Below are positions 51,044 to 63,127 of a DNA stretch of 64,000 bases, piece after piece (within the stretch, counting starts at the first letter, position 1; each line of letters begins with the position of its first letter). The notes under the pieces are model-generated. The model did not search any database. It was given only the letters and a program-made list of their open reading frames with translations, and was not told where the DNA came from. The DNA is from Falsiroseomonas sp051433165 (lineage in GTDB: Bacteria > Pseudomonadota > Alphaproteobacteria > Acetobacterales > Acetobacteraceae): the NCBI RefSeq assembly GCF_051433165.1, contig NZ_JBHMFS010000001.1, positions 186,001 through 250,000 on the forward strand. Direction: 5' to 3'. The translations under genes and the position numbers were made by a program.

Positions 51044-52255
51044 ATGCGCAAGATTCTGCTGGGCACCACCGCCGTGGTCGGCGCCGCGCTGATGGGCGTC
51101 ACTGTCGCCCAGGCGCAGACGGCTCCGACGGTTCGCGTGGGCGGCTACTTCGAGTTCACCGGCGGCTTCATCGACGACAGCGCTGACAGCGGCGCCGTGA
51201 CCCTGACTTCTCCGGGTCGTCCGAACGAGACTGCCAGCCGTTCCAAGTTCGATTTCCGCTCCGACATGGAAATCTCCGTGATCGTTCGCGGCAAGGCGGC
51301 CAATGGCCTGTCCTACGGCGCCGAGATCGAGCTGCAGATGGACGCCAACAACACGTCCTCGACCGCCATCGACACCGACGAGATGTGGGGCTTCATCTCC
51401 TCCCCGACCATGGGCACCCTGCAGTTTGGTGACCAGGACAGCGCCGCCGACCAGCTGAAGGTTGCCGCCCCGGGCGTGACGAACCTCGGTGAATCCGGTG
51501 GTTGGGACGAGTTTATCGCGCCGAACGCCGATGGCACCCGCTACATCCTGTCGACGATCAACGACGGCAGCGACGCCACCAAGATCATCTACCTGTCCCC
51601 GCAGTTCTTCGGCTTCGACTTCGGCGTCAGCTTTGCGCCGAGCCAGTACGAGGGCGAGAACTTCCTGATCGGTGGTTCCTCCACCGTTCTGCAGCGCGAC
51701 CCGAACGCCGGCTCCATCCGCAACGAACTGTCCGGTGCGATCCGCTACCGCGGCTCCTTCGGCAATGTCGGCGTGGCGGCGGCGTTCTCCGCGATGCGCG
51801 GCGATGCGCCTGACGCGCACAGTGGCGCGGTTCAGATCCAGAACCCGAATGCCTACCAGGCCGGCCTGAACCTGTCCGCCATGGGCTTCACCGTCGGTGG
51901 CCACTATGTGTGGGGCAAGTACGCCGGCAGCTCCATGGGCCGCGCGGGCATCCGCGAGGGCCTCGGGAACTCCAGCAACTGGACGGTTGGCGCGACCTAC
52001 CGCACCGGCCCGATCGCTGTCGGCGCTTTCTACTCGCTCGGCAAGCGTGACAACGGCGGCGCGCTGGCCGACCGTGAGCAGCGTGCAATGGGCGTCGGCG
52101 CCGTCTACACCGTCGCGCCGGGCCTGGAGATGTTCGCGAACTACACGAACGTCGACGACGAGAACATCGCCAACAACGCCGCGAACCCGACCTCGATCTC
52201 GCGCCGCAACCGCGACATCGACGTGTTCATCATCGGCACGCGCCTGGCCTTCTGA
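51044..52255 (+). CDS. Gram-negative outer-membrane porin
   Basis: 403-residue beta-barrel porin. Signal peptide MRKILLGTTAVVGAALMGV then AQAQ cleavage site. The mature part begins VRVGGYFEFTGGFIDD and alternates amphipathic strands, ending NRDIDVFIIGTRLAF with the C-terminal Phe that BamA recognises. It resembles the alphaproteobacterial general porins in Pfam porin_4-type families. AGGAGGAGG about 9 nt upstream of ATG 51044 and a strong terminator suggest a highly expressed monocistronic gene. The 206-nt region upstream (50838-51043) holds its promoter, which I could not pinpoint. Confidence 0.92.
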   Translation: MRKILLGTTAVVGAALMGVTVAQAQTAPTVRVGGYFEFTGGFIDDSADSGAVTLTSPGRPNETASRSKFDFRSDMEISVIVRGKAANGLSYGAEIELQMDANNTSSTAIDTDEMWGFISSPTMGTLQFGDQDSAADQLKVAAPGVTNLGESGGWDEFIAPNADGTRYILSTINDGSDATKIIYLSPQFFGFDFGVSFAPSQYEGENFLIGGSSTVLQRDPNAGSIRNELSGAIRYRGSFGNVGVAAAFSAMRGDAPDAHSGAVQIQNPNAYQAGLNLSAMGFTVGGHYVWGKYAGSSMGRAGIREGLGNSSNWTVGATYRTGPIAVGAFYSLGKRDNGGALADREQRAMGVGAVYTVAPGLEMFANYTNVDDENIANNAANPTSISRRNRDIDVFIIGTRLAF

Positions 52256-52280
52256 TCCTTCCGGATCGGCGAGCCTGAAG

Positions 52281-52311
52281 GGGGTAGCAGGGCAACCTGC
52301 TACCCCTTTTT
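52281..52311 (+). terminator. Rho-independent terminator of the porin gene
   Basis: Perfect 11-bp stem GGGGTAGCAGG / CCTGCTACCCC with a GCAA tetraloop followed by TTTTT, 25 nt after the stop. Text-book intrinsic terminator matching high expression of the porin. Confidence 0.95.
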
Positions 52312-52404
52312 CATGCGCGACACTCCGGCCCGCCCTCCCCCGGCTTTGCGATCGGGCGCCGGAAGGGTAAGACCATCCTGAGAAAGGGCCCCCGCCGGGC
52401 CGGG

Positions 52405-52959
52405 ATGGGAAAGATGCGCCTGACGCGATTGATGATGCTGGGCCTGACCGGAACGCTGCTGGTGGCGTGCAGCTCGATGGACGGCAATCTCCGCACACCC
52501 GAACTCGACGAATACAGTTCCGACCGCCGGCGGGACCAGGTGCGAGGCCGCCTCGGTGGCAGCGATGGCATCCTGATCTTCGGCACGGATCGCAGCCAGC
52601 AGCGTGGCGCGGCCGACCAGGGTGGTGTCGGCATCGGCGTCAATGCCTTCCTTTGGCGCGCGGCGCTGGATACGCTGTCCTTCATGCCGCTGTCCTCCGC
52701 CGATCCCTTCGGCGGGGTGCTGATCACGGATTGGTATTCGCCGCCGGGCAACCCGAGCGAGCGTTTCCGCGCCACCGCCTATATCCTCGGCCGCCAGCTT
52801 CGCTCGGATGGCGTGCGCGTGGCGCTGTTCCGGCAGGAATTGCGCGGCAATGCCTGGGTGGAGGCGCCGGTTTCCGCCGGCACCGCCTCGGAGCTTGAGG
52901 ACCAAGTGCTCGCCCGGGCGCGGGAACTGCGCGCGCAATCCACCGCCGCCGCGCGGTAG
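52405..52959 (+). CDS. DUF3576 lipoprotein
   Basis: 184-residue predicted lipoprotein of the DUF3576 family. Lipobox LVAC sets the acylated Cys at 22. Conserved parts: GVGIGVNAFLWRAALDTLSF, DPFGGVLITDWYSPPGNPSE and RFRATAYILGRQLRSDGVRV. The family is found next to leuS-lptE in many alphaproteobacteria and may take part in outer-membrane biogenesis, but it is uncharacterised. ATG 52405 or 52414. It is 15 nt upstream of leuS and presumably the first gene of the DUF3576-leuS-lptE-holA operon. Confidence 0.85.
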   Translation: MGKMRLTRLMMLGLTGTLLVACSSMDGNLRTPELDEYSSDRRRDQVRGRLGGSDGILIFGTDRSQQRGAADQGGVGIGVNAFLWRAALDTLSFMPLSSADPFGGVLITDWYSPPGNPSERFRATAYILGRQLRSDGVRVALFRQELRGNAWVEAPVSAGTASELEDQVLARARELRAQSTAAAR

Positions 52960-52974
52960 CGCCGGCTCAGCACG

Positions 52975-55617
<2,643 letters not shown>

Positions 55618-56167
55618 ATCCCCTTCGCGGCGCGGGCTGCTCGGCGGGCTGGGCCTGCTGGCGCTGGGCGGCTGCGGCTTCCGGCCGCTTTATGGCGGCG
55701 GTAGCTCGGGGGCGGTGCGGACGGAGTTGTCGCAGATCCGCGTCGCCCTCATCCAGGAACGCTTCGGACAGTTGCTGCGCCGCGCGCTGACCCAGCGTAT
55801 GGGTCAGTCCATCGGTGGGCCGGCCCAACCGCTGTATGAATTGCAGGTGGCACCCGCCCAGCAGGCGGAGGGCGTGGGCATCCAGCGCGACGGCACGCCG
55901 ACCCGCGTGCGCGTCATCGGCACCGCCAACTGGCTGCTCGCCCGCATCGGCCCGCCGCGCGAGACTTTGGCGACCGGCACCGAGCGCGCCACCGAGGCCT
56001 ACAACATTCCGCCGAACCAGTTCTTCGCCTCCGACAGCAGCCGCGAATTCGCGGAACAGCGGCTGGCGGATTTGCTGGCGGAACTGGTGGTGACCCGCAT
56101 TGCGGTGGATTTCCGCCGGCGGGAAGCCGGTGCCGCCGGGCTGACGCCCGCCATCCGCTGAGGCGGG

Positions 56168-57175
56168 ATGGCCAAGCTCGACCCCAAGCGGATTGCTGGC
56201 TTCCTGGCCAACCCCGGCGCCACCCGCGCCGTGCTGCTGCATGGCGATGATGCCGGCCTGGCGCGCGAAAGGGCGGAAGCCTTGATGCACGCGGTACTCG
56301 GCCCCACGCCGGACCCCTTCCGCCTGGCGGAGCTGAGCCGGGAGGAAGCCGCCCGCCCCGGCGCCCTGGCCGGCGAAGCCGCGGCCCTGGCGATGACCGG
56401 CGGCCGCCGCGTGATCCGCCTGCGCGACGCGACCGATGCGCACGCCACGCCGCTGAAGGACGCCCTGGCCGGCGCCGGGGATACGCTGCTGCTGCTGGAG
56501 GGTGGCGAAATGACCGCCCGGTCCAAGCTGCGCGCCATGGCGGAAGCCGCGCCGGATGTGGCCGTGCTGCCCTGCTACCGCGAGCGGCCGGAGGAACTGG
56601 CCGGCACCATCGCCCGGCTGCTGCGCGAACAGGGCGTGCAGGCGGACCCGCCGGTGCTCGCCTGGCTGGCGGCACGGCTGGGCGAGGACCGCATGCTGCT
56701 GCGCCGCGCGGTGGAGGTGCTGGCGCTGCATGCCGGGCCGGAGGGCCGGGTGGATGAGGCCGCGGCCATGGCCTGCGTCGCGGATGGTGCGACGTCGGAT
56801 CTCGACACGGCGCTGATGGCCGCGACCGCTGGTGAGGCCCAGGCCGCCGACCGCGCGCTGGATGCCGCCTTCGCGGAGGGGGCCAATGCCGTGATGGTGG
56901 TGCGCGCCACACTGCGCCACGTGCAGCGGCTGCATGAGGCACAACTGGCCGGCGATGCCGGGGTGCTGCGCCCGCCGGTGTTCTTCCGCCACAAGCCCGC
57001 CTTCGACCGGGCGCTGCGGATCTGGCCGCTGGCGGCGCTCGAGGCCCAGGGCGCGGCGCTGCTGGAGGCCGAACGCCGCACCAAGACCACCGCGTTCCGG
57101 GAGGTGCATGAGATGCTGGCCCGCGCCGGCATCGCCGCGCTGGCCCGCCAGGCTGCCGCCTACGCCCGCCGCTGA
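56168..57175 (+). CDS. holA: DNA polymerase III delta subunit
   Basis: 335-residue clamp-loader subunit that opens the beta sliding clamp. Seen: an N-terminal AVLLHGDDAGLARERAEALM that resembles a degenerate P-loop AAA+ domain, RLRDATDAHATPLKDAL, and the C-terminal helical collar with FFRHKPAFDRALRIWPLAAL. It lacks true Walker motifs, as expected for delta. ATG 56168 is 6 nt after lptE. The last gene of the leuS-lptE-holA unit; no terminator hairpin was seen after it. Confidence 0.92.
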   Translation: MAKLDPKRIAGFLANPGATRAVLLHGDDAGLARERAEALMHAVLGPTPDPFRLAELSREEAARPGALAGEAAALAMTGGRRVIRLRDATDAHATPLKDALAGAGDTLLLLEGGEMTARSKLRAMAEAAPDVAVLPCYRERPEELAGTIARLLREQGVQADPPVLAWLAARLGEDRMLLRRAVEVLALHAGPEGRVDEAAAMACVADGATSDLDTALMAATAGEAQAADRALDAAFAEGANAVMVVRATLRHVQRLHEAQLAGDAGVLRPPVFFRHKPAFDRALRIWPLAALEAQGAALLEAERRTKTTAFREVHEMLARAGIAALARQAAAYARR

Positions 57176-57292
57176 TCCGCTCTGGCGGAACAGGCGGGGC
57201 GCAAGACGGCTGGAAGAAAAATATCTTCCCGCTTGAACCGGCCCCTCCCGGTGCGGTTGCATGATGCTCGTTCATGCAGCGGGAGGTCGCGG

Positions 57293-58021
57293 ATGCGCCG
57301 CAGGTCCCTTCTTGCCGCGGCGGGTGCCGCGGCCGCTCTAAGACCCGCCGGTGCCCGGGCGGAAGATCCTGTGGATGTGGCGCTGGTGCTCGCCGTGGAT
57401 ATCAGCCGCTCCGTCGATGAGGATGAGGCCCGGCTGCAGCGGGAAGGCTACCGCAGCGCCATGACGGACCCCCGGCTGGTGGAGGCGATCCGGGGCGGCA
57501 TGACCGGTGCGATCGCCGTCGCCTATGTCGAATGGGCGGGTCTTGAATATCAGCGCCTGGTGCTGCCCTGGACCCGCATCGGCAACCAGGCCCAGGCGGA
57601 AAGCTGGGCCTCGGCCCTGGCGGAGGCGCCGCGCGTGTCGCTGTCGTGGACCTCGATCTCCGCGGCCATCGAATTCTCCCGCAGCACCCTGGCGGCATGC
57701 CCCTTCGAGGCGACGCGCCGGGTGATCGATGTGTCGGGCGATGGGGTCAACAACAGCGGCGCGCCGGCGGAGGAAGCCCGTGACCGGGCGGTGGCGGAAG
57801 GCATCACCATCAACGGCCTGCCGATCCTGAACGACCGCCCGACCTTCGGCCGCCGCCCGCCCATCCCGCTCGACATCTACTATCGGGAGAGCGTGATCGG
57901 CGGGCCCGGCGCCTTCATGATCGCGGCGGAGAATTTCGACAATTTCGGCCAGGCGGTGCGGCGCAAGCTGATCCGGGAAATCGCCGGCCTGTCCGCCGAG
58001 CCGGGCCTGCGCCAGGCCTAG
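57293..58021 (+). CDS. DUF1194 secreted von Willebrand-A-like protein
   Basis: 242-residue exported protein of the DUF1194 family. A twin-Arg-type signal (MRRRSLLAAAGAAAALRPAG) ends near ARAED. The mature part opens with the MIDAS motif DISRS in VALVLAVDISRSVDEDEA, typical of vWA metal-binding domains, followed by RRVIDVSGDGVNNSG, another vWA signature, and a C-terminal FMIAAENFDNFGQAVRRKLIREI. Function is unknown. ATG 57293 has GGGAGG 6 nt upstream. It stands alone with 165 nt before the next gene. Confidence 0.85.
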   Translation: MRRRSLLAAAGAAAALRPAGARAEDPVDVALVLAVDISRSVDEDEARLQREGYRSAMTDPRLVEAIRGGMTGAIAVAYVEWAGLEYQRLVLPWTRIGNQAQAESWASALAEAPRVSLSWTSISAAIEFSRSTLAACPFEATRRVIDVSGDGVNNSGAPAEEARDRAVAEGITINGLPILNDRPTFGRRPPIPLDIYYRESVIGGPGAFMIAAENFDNFGQAVRRKLIREIAGLSAEPGLRQA

Positions 58022-58186
58022 CCTTATCCACTTGCCACCATTGCGGTCTCGCTTGGAACCGCAGCGCAGCATGGCGCGTTTTCCCCGCATCAGGACAGCC
58101 AGCAAGGTCCGGCGCAGCGGTCGCGAACGATCGCTGCTGAGCGCGATGGCGCGTGCCGGGATGCTGGACACCAGGAGACCAGAACC

Positions 58187-59359
58187 ATGCAGGCTGCTCC
58201 ACCGACACGACTCGGCGGCAGGGTGAAACCCGTTCTGCTGTGCCTTTCCCATCTGCGATGGGATTTCGTCTTCCAGCGCCCGCAGCACCTGATGACGCGC
58301 GCGGCGCAGGACCATGAGGTGATCTTTTTCGAGGAGCCGTTGCAGGAGGCGATTCCGCAGCCGCGGCTCGACCTGTCCATGCAGCAGGGAGGTGTGCTGC
58401 GCGCGGTGCCGGTGCTGCCGCATGGTCTCGATGCCGCGGCCAGCGCGGCAGCCCTGCGGGTGCTGCTGGACGCGATGCTGGCGGAACGCGCTGGGCGCCC
58501 CTTGATCGCCTGGTTCTACACGCCGATGGCGCTCACCTTCGCCGATCATCTGCGGCCGGATGTGACGATCTACGATTGCATGGACGAACTCTCCGCCTTC
58601 CGCGGCGCGCCGCCGGCCATGCTGGCGATGGAGCGCCGGCTGCTGGACCTGGCCGACGAGGTGTTCACCGGCGGTCGCAGCCTGTTCGAGGCGAAGCGCG
58701 ACCGGCACGATCGCGTGCACTGCTTCCCCTCCTCCATCGACACCGCGCATTTCGGCCGCGCCCGGGGCGAGCTGCCGGAGCCGGCCGCATTGGCCGGCAT
58801 CCCGCACCCCAGGATCGGCTTCTTCGGCGTGATCGATGAGCGGATGGACCTGGCGCTCGTCGCCGCCTTCGCCGCGCTGCGGCCGGACATGCACCTCATC
58901 ATGCTCGGCCCGGTGGTGAAGATCGACCCGGCCAGCCTGCCGCAGGGGCCGAACCTGCATTGGCTTGGCGGCCGCCGCTATGACGAGCTGCCGGACTACC
59001 TGGCGCATTGGGACCTCGGCTTCATGCCCTTCGCGCTGAATGAGAGCACGCGCTTCATCAGCCCGACCAAGACGCCTGAATTCCTCGCCTCCGGCCTGCC
59101 GGTGCTGTCCACCCCGGTGGTGGATGTGGTGCGGGACTATGGCGAGGCCGGGCTGGTCGAGATCGTGGAATCGGCCGCGGAACTGGCGGAGCAGGCGGAT
59201 GCGCTGCTGGCGCGGCCGCGTGAGCCATTCCTGGCACGGGTCGACCAGCAATTGGCGAAAAATTCGTGGGACATGACCTGGGCGCGGATGGCCGCGTTGC
59301 TGCGGGTTCCAGAAGCGGCACCGGTCGCAGCGATGGCAAAGGGGGTGGCCCATGTTTGA
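58187..59359 (+). CDS. Glycosyltransferase (GT1-like) of the galactofuranose cluster
   Basis: 390-residue GT-B-fold glycosyltransferase. The N-terminal domain begins VLLCLSHLRWDFVFQRPQHL (a phrase typical of putative UDP-galactofuranosyl-transferring proteins found with glf), and YDCMDELSAFRGAP follows. The C-terminal nucleotide-sugar-binding domain includes RIGFFGVIDERMDL and the SPTKTPEFLASGLPVLST acceptor loop, the glycine-proline-leucine segment that binds the donor sugar. AGGAG lies 8 nt before ATG 58187. Its end overlaps glf by 8 nt, so it most likely uses UDP-galactofuranose; acceptor unknown. Confidence 0.85.
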   Translation: MQAAPPTRLGGRVKPVLLCLSHLRWDFVFQRPQHLMTRAAQDHEVIFFEEPLQEAIPQPRLDLSMQQGGVLRAVPVLPHGLDAAASAAALRVLLDAMLAERAGRPLIAWFYTPMALTFADHLRPDVTIYDCMDELSAFRGAPPAMLAMERRLLDLADEVFTGGRSLFEAKRDRHDRVHCFPSSIDTAHFGRARGELPEPAALAGIPHPRIGFFGVIDERMDLALVAAFAALRPDMHLIMLGPVVKIDPASLPQGPNLHWLGGRRYDELPDYLAHWDLGFMPFALNESTRFISPTKTPEFLASGLPVLSTPVVDVVRDYGEAGLVEIVESAAELAEQADALLARPREPFLARVDQQLAKNSWDMTWARMAALLRVPEAAPVAAMAKGVAHV

Positions 59360-60521
59360 TTGGCTCGTCGTGGGTGCCGGCTTCGCCGGTTCCGTGCTGG
59401 CGGAGCGCCTGGCGGCGTCCCGTGGCGACCGCGTGCTGGTGATCGACAAGCGCGACCATATCGGTGGCAATGCTTATGACCACCTGGACGATGCGGGGGT
59501 GATGATCCACCGCTACGGCCCGCACATCTTCCACACCAACAGCGAGGCGGTGTTCGCCCATCTGTCGCGCTTCACCGCCTGGCGCCCCTATGAGCACCGC
59601 GTGCTGGCCGAGGTGGTGAGCCCCACGACTGGGGAGACGGTGCAGGTGCCGATGCCGATCAACCTCGACACCATCAACCGGCTGTACGGCCTGGACCTCA
59701 CCGAGGATCAGCTGGAATCCTGGTTCGCGGAACGCGCCGAGCAGGTGGACCAGGTCAGGTCTTCCGAGGATGTGGTGGTCGGCAAGGTTGGCCGCGAATT
59801 GTACGAGCTGTTCTTCCGCGGCTACACGCGCAAGCAATGGGCGCTGGACCCGAGCGAGTTGGACAAGTCCGTGACGGCCCGGGTTCCGACGCGGACCAAT
59901 CGCGACGACCGCTATTTCACGGATCGCTTCCAGGCGATGCCGCGGGATGGCTACACCGCCATGTTCAGCCGCATGCTGGACCACCCGAACATCACGGTCC
60001 GCACCGGGATGGAATTCGCCGAGGCGCGCCGTCGCTTCAGCTTTCGCAGGGTGATTTGGACGGGCCCGGTAGATGAGTATTTCGGCCATCGGCACGGCCG
60101 CCTGCCTTATCGCAGCCTGCGCTTCCGGCATGAAACGCTGGACCATGAAAAGGCGCTACCGACCGGCACGGTGAACCACCCGGCGGAGGCCACGCCCTAT
60201 ACCCGCGTGTCCGAATACAAATACCTGACCGGGCAGGTGCATCCGAAGACCAGCGTGACCTACGAATTCCCGGCTGCGGAGGGCGACCCCTACTACCCGA
60301 TCCCCCGGCCGGAAAATCAGGCGTTGTACAAGAAGTACGAGGCGCTGGCGGATGCCGAGCGGGATACCTGGTTCGTCGGGCGGCTCGCGACCTACCGCTA
60401 CTACAACATGGACCAGGTCGTCGGGCAGGCGCTGGCCACCTTCGAGCGCATCCAGAAGGTGGTGCCGCCGATGGCGGTGAATGACGAAGTCGCTGCCGGT
60501 CGCGTCGCCGCCGGCGACTGA
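59352..60521 (+). CDS. glf: UDP-galactopyranose mutase
   Basis: 389-residue FAD enzyme interconverting UDP-galactopyranose and UDP-galactofuranose. The FAD motif VVGAGFAGSVLAERLA is at residues 5-20; HIGGNAYDHLDD, RYGPHIFHTNSEAVF, FFRGYTRKQWALDP and the C-terminal GRLATYRYYNMDQVVGQAL are family signatures including the conserved Arg and Tyr residues that hold the substrate. ATG 59352 lies inside the end of the glycosyltransferase gene. A terminator hairpin follows. Product would be used for a galactofuranose-containing surface glycan. Confidence 0.95.
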   Translation: MFDWLVVGAGFAGSVLAERLAASRGDRVLVIDKRDHIGGNAYDHLDDAGVMIHRYGPHIFHTNSEAVFAHLSRFTAWRPYEHRVLAEVVSPTTGETVQVPMPINLDTINRLYGLDLTEDQLESWFAERAEQVDQVRSSEDVVVGKVGRELYELFFRGYTRKQWALDPSELDKSVTARVPTRTNRDDRYFTDRFQAMPRDGYTAMFSRMLDHPNITVRTGMEFAEARRRFSFRRVIWTGPVDEYFGHRHGRLPYRSLRFRHETLDHEKALPTGTVNHPAEATPYTRVSEYKYLTGQVHPKTSVTYEFPAAEGDPYYPIPRPENQALYKKYEALADAERDTWFVGRLATYRYYNMDQVVGQALATFERIQKVVPPMAVNDEVAAGRVAAGD

Positions 60522-60522
60522 A

Positions 60523-60556
60523 AGCCCGCTCCCCCCAACGGGGGGAGAGGGCTTTT
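60523..60556. terminator. Bidirectional terminator between glf and corC
   Basis: Stem of CCCCCC/GGGGGG core flanked by CT/AG and GCCC/GGGC arms (one mismatch) with an AAC loop, followed on the plus strand by TTTT (60553-60556) and on the minus strand by TTT. It lies between two convergent stops and can end both transcripts. Confidence 0.88.
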
Positions 60557-60557
60557 A

Positions 60558-61496
60558 CTATTCCGCCGCTTGCCTCGAAGGCTCCCCGGCCGCGCCGGGG
60601 CGGCGTACGCGTAACCGCCGGATGCGGCGCGGATCGGCATCCAGCACCCGGAATTCGAGGCCGGAGGGGTGGGAGATCAGCTCCCCCCGCGCCGGCACAC
60701 GGCCGGCGAGGGTGAAGATCAGCCCGCCCACCGTATCGATATCCGCGCTGCGCTCCTCATCCGTCAGCACCGCGCCGAATTTCTGCTCGAAATCCTCGAC
60801 CGTGGTGCGCGCATCCAGCTCCACCGTGCCATCCGGGCGGTCCAGGATGGTGACCGGCGCGACCTCGTCATGCTCGTCGGAAATGTCGCCGACGATGGTC
60901 TCGACCAGATCCTCGATCGTCACCAGCCCGTCGATGCCGCCATATTCATCCACGACCAGGGCCATGTGGATGCGCGCGGCGCGCATCTGCAGCAGCATGT
61001 CCATCACCGGGATGGTCGGCACCACGAACAAGGGCCGGCGCAGGATGGCCTTCAGCGAGAAGCTGGCCGGGTCCCGCCCCACCGAGGCAAACACGTCCTT
61101 GATGTGGACCATGCCGACGATGTCATCGAGGTTCTCCCGGTAGACTGGGAAACGGCTATGGCCCTCGCGCTGGATCATGCTGATGGCCTGGTCCAGCGTC
61201 AGGTCCTCCGGCATCGCCACGATATCGGCGCGTGGCACCATCACGTCATAGGCCGCCTTGTCGCGCAGCCGCAGCACATTGCCGAGCAGCGCGCGTTCAT
61301 TGGAGTCGAGCCCGCTGGCGAGATGTTCCGGGTCGTGCGGAACGCCTTCCTCCTGCCGGCCTTCCAGCAATTCCTCGACCTGGTCGCGCACCGTATCCGC
61401 GGTGCGGCGGCGGAGCAGGCCCTGGATGCGCCAGAGCAGGCTGTTGCGGCGTTCGACCGGCGAGGGCTGGGGGGAGTGGTCTCCGTTGCCGTTCAT
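60558..61496 (-). CDS. corC: CorC/HlyC-family CBS-domain protein
   Basis: 312-residue cytosolic protein with two CBS domains (about 90-215: VMVPRADIVAMPEDLTLDQA and VVPTIPVMDMLLQMRAARIH) and a C-terminal CorC_HlyC transporter-associated domain (about 225-300: GGLIFTLAGRVPARGELISH). Unlike full HlyC/CorB proteins it lacks the membrane DUF21 domain, as expected for CorC/TlyC. Members are linked to Mg/Co efflux. ATG 61496 overlaps the ybeY stop (ATGA). The lnt gene that usually follows is missing from this place. Confidence 0.9.
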   Translation of the reverse strand: MNGNGDHSPQPSPVERRNSLLWRIQGLLRRRTADTVRDQVEELLEGRQEEGVPHDPEHLASGLDSNERALLGNVLRLRDKAAYDVMVPRADIVAMPEDLTLDQAISMIQREGHSRFPVYRENLDDIVGMVHIKDVFASVGRDPASFSLKAILRRPLFVVPTIPVMDMLLQMRAARIHMALVVDEYGGIDGLVTIEDLVETIVGDISDEHDEVAPVTILDRPDGTVELDARTTVEDFEQKFGAVLTDEERSADIDTVGGLIFTLAGRVPARGELISHPSGLEFRVLDADPRRIRRLRVRRPGAAGEPSRQAAE

Positions 61497-62020
61497 GTCG
61501 CTGGCCGTCCCCGGCCCTCCTTCCAGGGGTTGGGGCGGCCGAGGCGGCGCATGACGCGCGCTTCCGCCTGTTCCATGCGTCGTGCTTCGCCGGCCTCCAG
61601 ATGGTCATGGCCGGCCAGATGCAGGGCGCCATGGGCGACCAGATGCGCCAGATGGTCGGCGGGCCTGCGCCCGGCCTCCCGCGCCTCGCGCCGGACCACG
61701 CCCAGCGCCAGGGCGATGTCGCCCAGATGGCCTGGCAGGCCGCCTGGGAAGGACAGCACATTGGTCGGCTTGGCCTTGTCACGGTGTCCGGTGTTGAGCC
61801 GCTTGACCTCCGCATCGTCGGTCAGCAGCACGGTGACGGCGCCTTCGGCGCCGGCCTCCCGCAGGGCCGCGGCCACGGCGCGGCGCGCAAGCGCCTCCGG
61901 CTGGGGCACGGTGGCGCGCCAGCCCTGGGTGGCGAGGACGACGGTAATGCCCGCCTCCCCGCTCTGCATCCCGGCCCGGGCTTCCGCGCCCGTGCCGGGA
62001 TGTCTACTTAACGGTTCCAT
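61493..62020 (-). CDS. ybeY: Endoribonuclease YbeY
   Basis: 175-residue zinc-dependent RNase for 16S rRNA 3'-end maturation and ribosome quality control. The signature H-x3-H-x5-H is HGALHLAGHDH at about 131-141, preceded by KPTNVLSFPGG. ATG 62020 (MEPLSRHPG) is used; the N-terminus is slightly extended. Part of miaB-phoH-ybeY-corC; 60 nt separates it from phoH. Confidence 0.94.
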   Translation of the reverse strand: MEPLSRHPGTGAEARAGMQSGEAGITVVLATQGWRATVPQPEALARRAVAAALREAGAEGAVTVLLTDDAEVKRLNTGHRDKAKPTNVLSFPGGLPGHLGDIALALGVVRREAREAGRRPADHLAHLVAHGALHLAGHDHLEAGEARRMEQAEARVMRRLGRPNPWKEGRGRPAT

Positions 62021-62080
62021 CGCTCTCCAAATGCCCCCGGTGCCTGGCCCGCCATCAGCGGGGGACCGGCACCGAACAAC

Positions 62081-63127
62081 TCATCCGCGCCCACGCGCCG
62101 CCTGGTCCATCCGACCATATGCGGCGACGATGCGCGCAACCAAGGGATGCCTTACCACATCTTCCTCGGCAAATCTCGCAACTGCGATGCCTTCCACGCC
62201 CGAAAGGATCGACAGCGCCTCCGCCAGGCCCGAACGCTGGCCGGGCGGCAGGTCCACCTGGGTCGGGTCGCCGGTGATGACCATGCGGCTGCCCTCACCC
62301 ATGCGCGTGAGGAACATCTTCATCTGCGCGGCTGTGGTGTTCTGCGCTTCGTCCAGGATGGCGTAGCAATGCGCCAGGGTCCGGCCGCGCATGAAGGCGA
62401 GCGGCGCCACCTCGATCTCGCCGGCCGTCATGCGGCGGGTGAGCTGTTCGGCCGGCATCATGTCGTGCAGCGCGTCATACAGCGGGCGGAGATAGGGATC
62501 GACCTTCTCCTTCAGGTCGCCCGGCAGGTAGCCGAGTTTTTCGCCCGCCTCCACCGCGGGGCGGGACAGCACGATGCGATCGACGCGCCCGGCCTGCAGC
62601 AGCGCCACGCCCTGTGCCACGGCGAGGTAGGTCTTGCCGGTGCCGGCCGGGCCGACGCCGAACACCATCTCGCTGCGCGCCAGCGCGTCGATATAGGCGG
62701 CCTGGGCCGGGGTGCGCGGCGCGATGGCGCCCTTGCGGGTGCGGATCGCCGGCAGGTCCTGCAGCGGCAGGCGAGGGTCGCTGTCCTGCGCCCCCTCCGC
62801 CATCCGCATTGCCGCCTCGACCTCCGCGCTGCCCACCGGTTCCCCCTTCTGCAATCGTCGCCACAGCGCCATCAGCGCCGCTTCCGCCACATCGGTCCGC
62901 TCCGGCGCACCGGTGATGGTCAGCCGGTTGCCCCGGCTGCCGAGGCGGATGCCCAGCCGGACTTCCATCCGGGCCAGGTTACGGTCGTGCTCGCCATACA
63001 GCAGCGGCAGCAGGGCGTTGTCGTCGAATTGCATGGTGACGACACGCTGCGTGTTGCTGTCCCGCGGCGCAGTGGCGGCGGGACGTGGCGGCGGGCGGAG
63101 GCTGATCGCGGCGGGGGGTGTGTTCAA
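62081..63127 (-). CDS. phoH: PhoH-family ATPase
   Basis: 348-residue cytoplasmic ATPase with a RecA-like fold. Walker A is GPAGTGKTYLAV (about residues 157-168), Walker B is ILDEAQNTT, and a KH-like region occupies the N-terminal third (RLGIRLGSRGNRLTITG). It is thought to cooperate with YbeY in RNA metabolism. ATG 63127 overlaps the miaB stop by 4 nt. The first 35 residues are Pro/Ala-rich, and a Met at residue 32 (MQFDDN) is an alternative start. Confidence 0.93.
   Translation of the reverse strand: MNTPPAAISLRPPPRPAATAPRDSNTQRVVTMQFDDNALLPLLYGEHDRNLARMEVRLGIRLGSRGNRLTITGAPERTDVAEAALMALWRRLQKGEPVGSAEVEAAMRMAEGAQDSDPRLPLQDLPAIRTRKGAIAPRTPAQAAYIDALARSEMVFGVGPAGTGKTYLAVAQGVALLQAGRVDRIVLSRPAVEAGEKLGYLPGDLKEKVDPYLRPLYDALHDMMPAEQLTRRMTAGEIEVAPLAFMRGRTLAHCYAILDEAQNTTAAQMKMFLTRMGEGSRMVITGDPTQVDLPPGQRSGLAEALSILSGVEGIAVARFAEEDVVRHPLVARIVAAYGRMDQAARGRG

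Noticed and set aside
58024..58032. DnaA-box-like TTATCCACT near the glycosyltransferase gene
   Set aside because: Single isolated site without AT-rich DNA or origin-type gene context.
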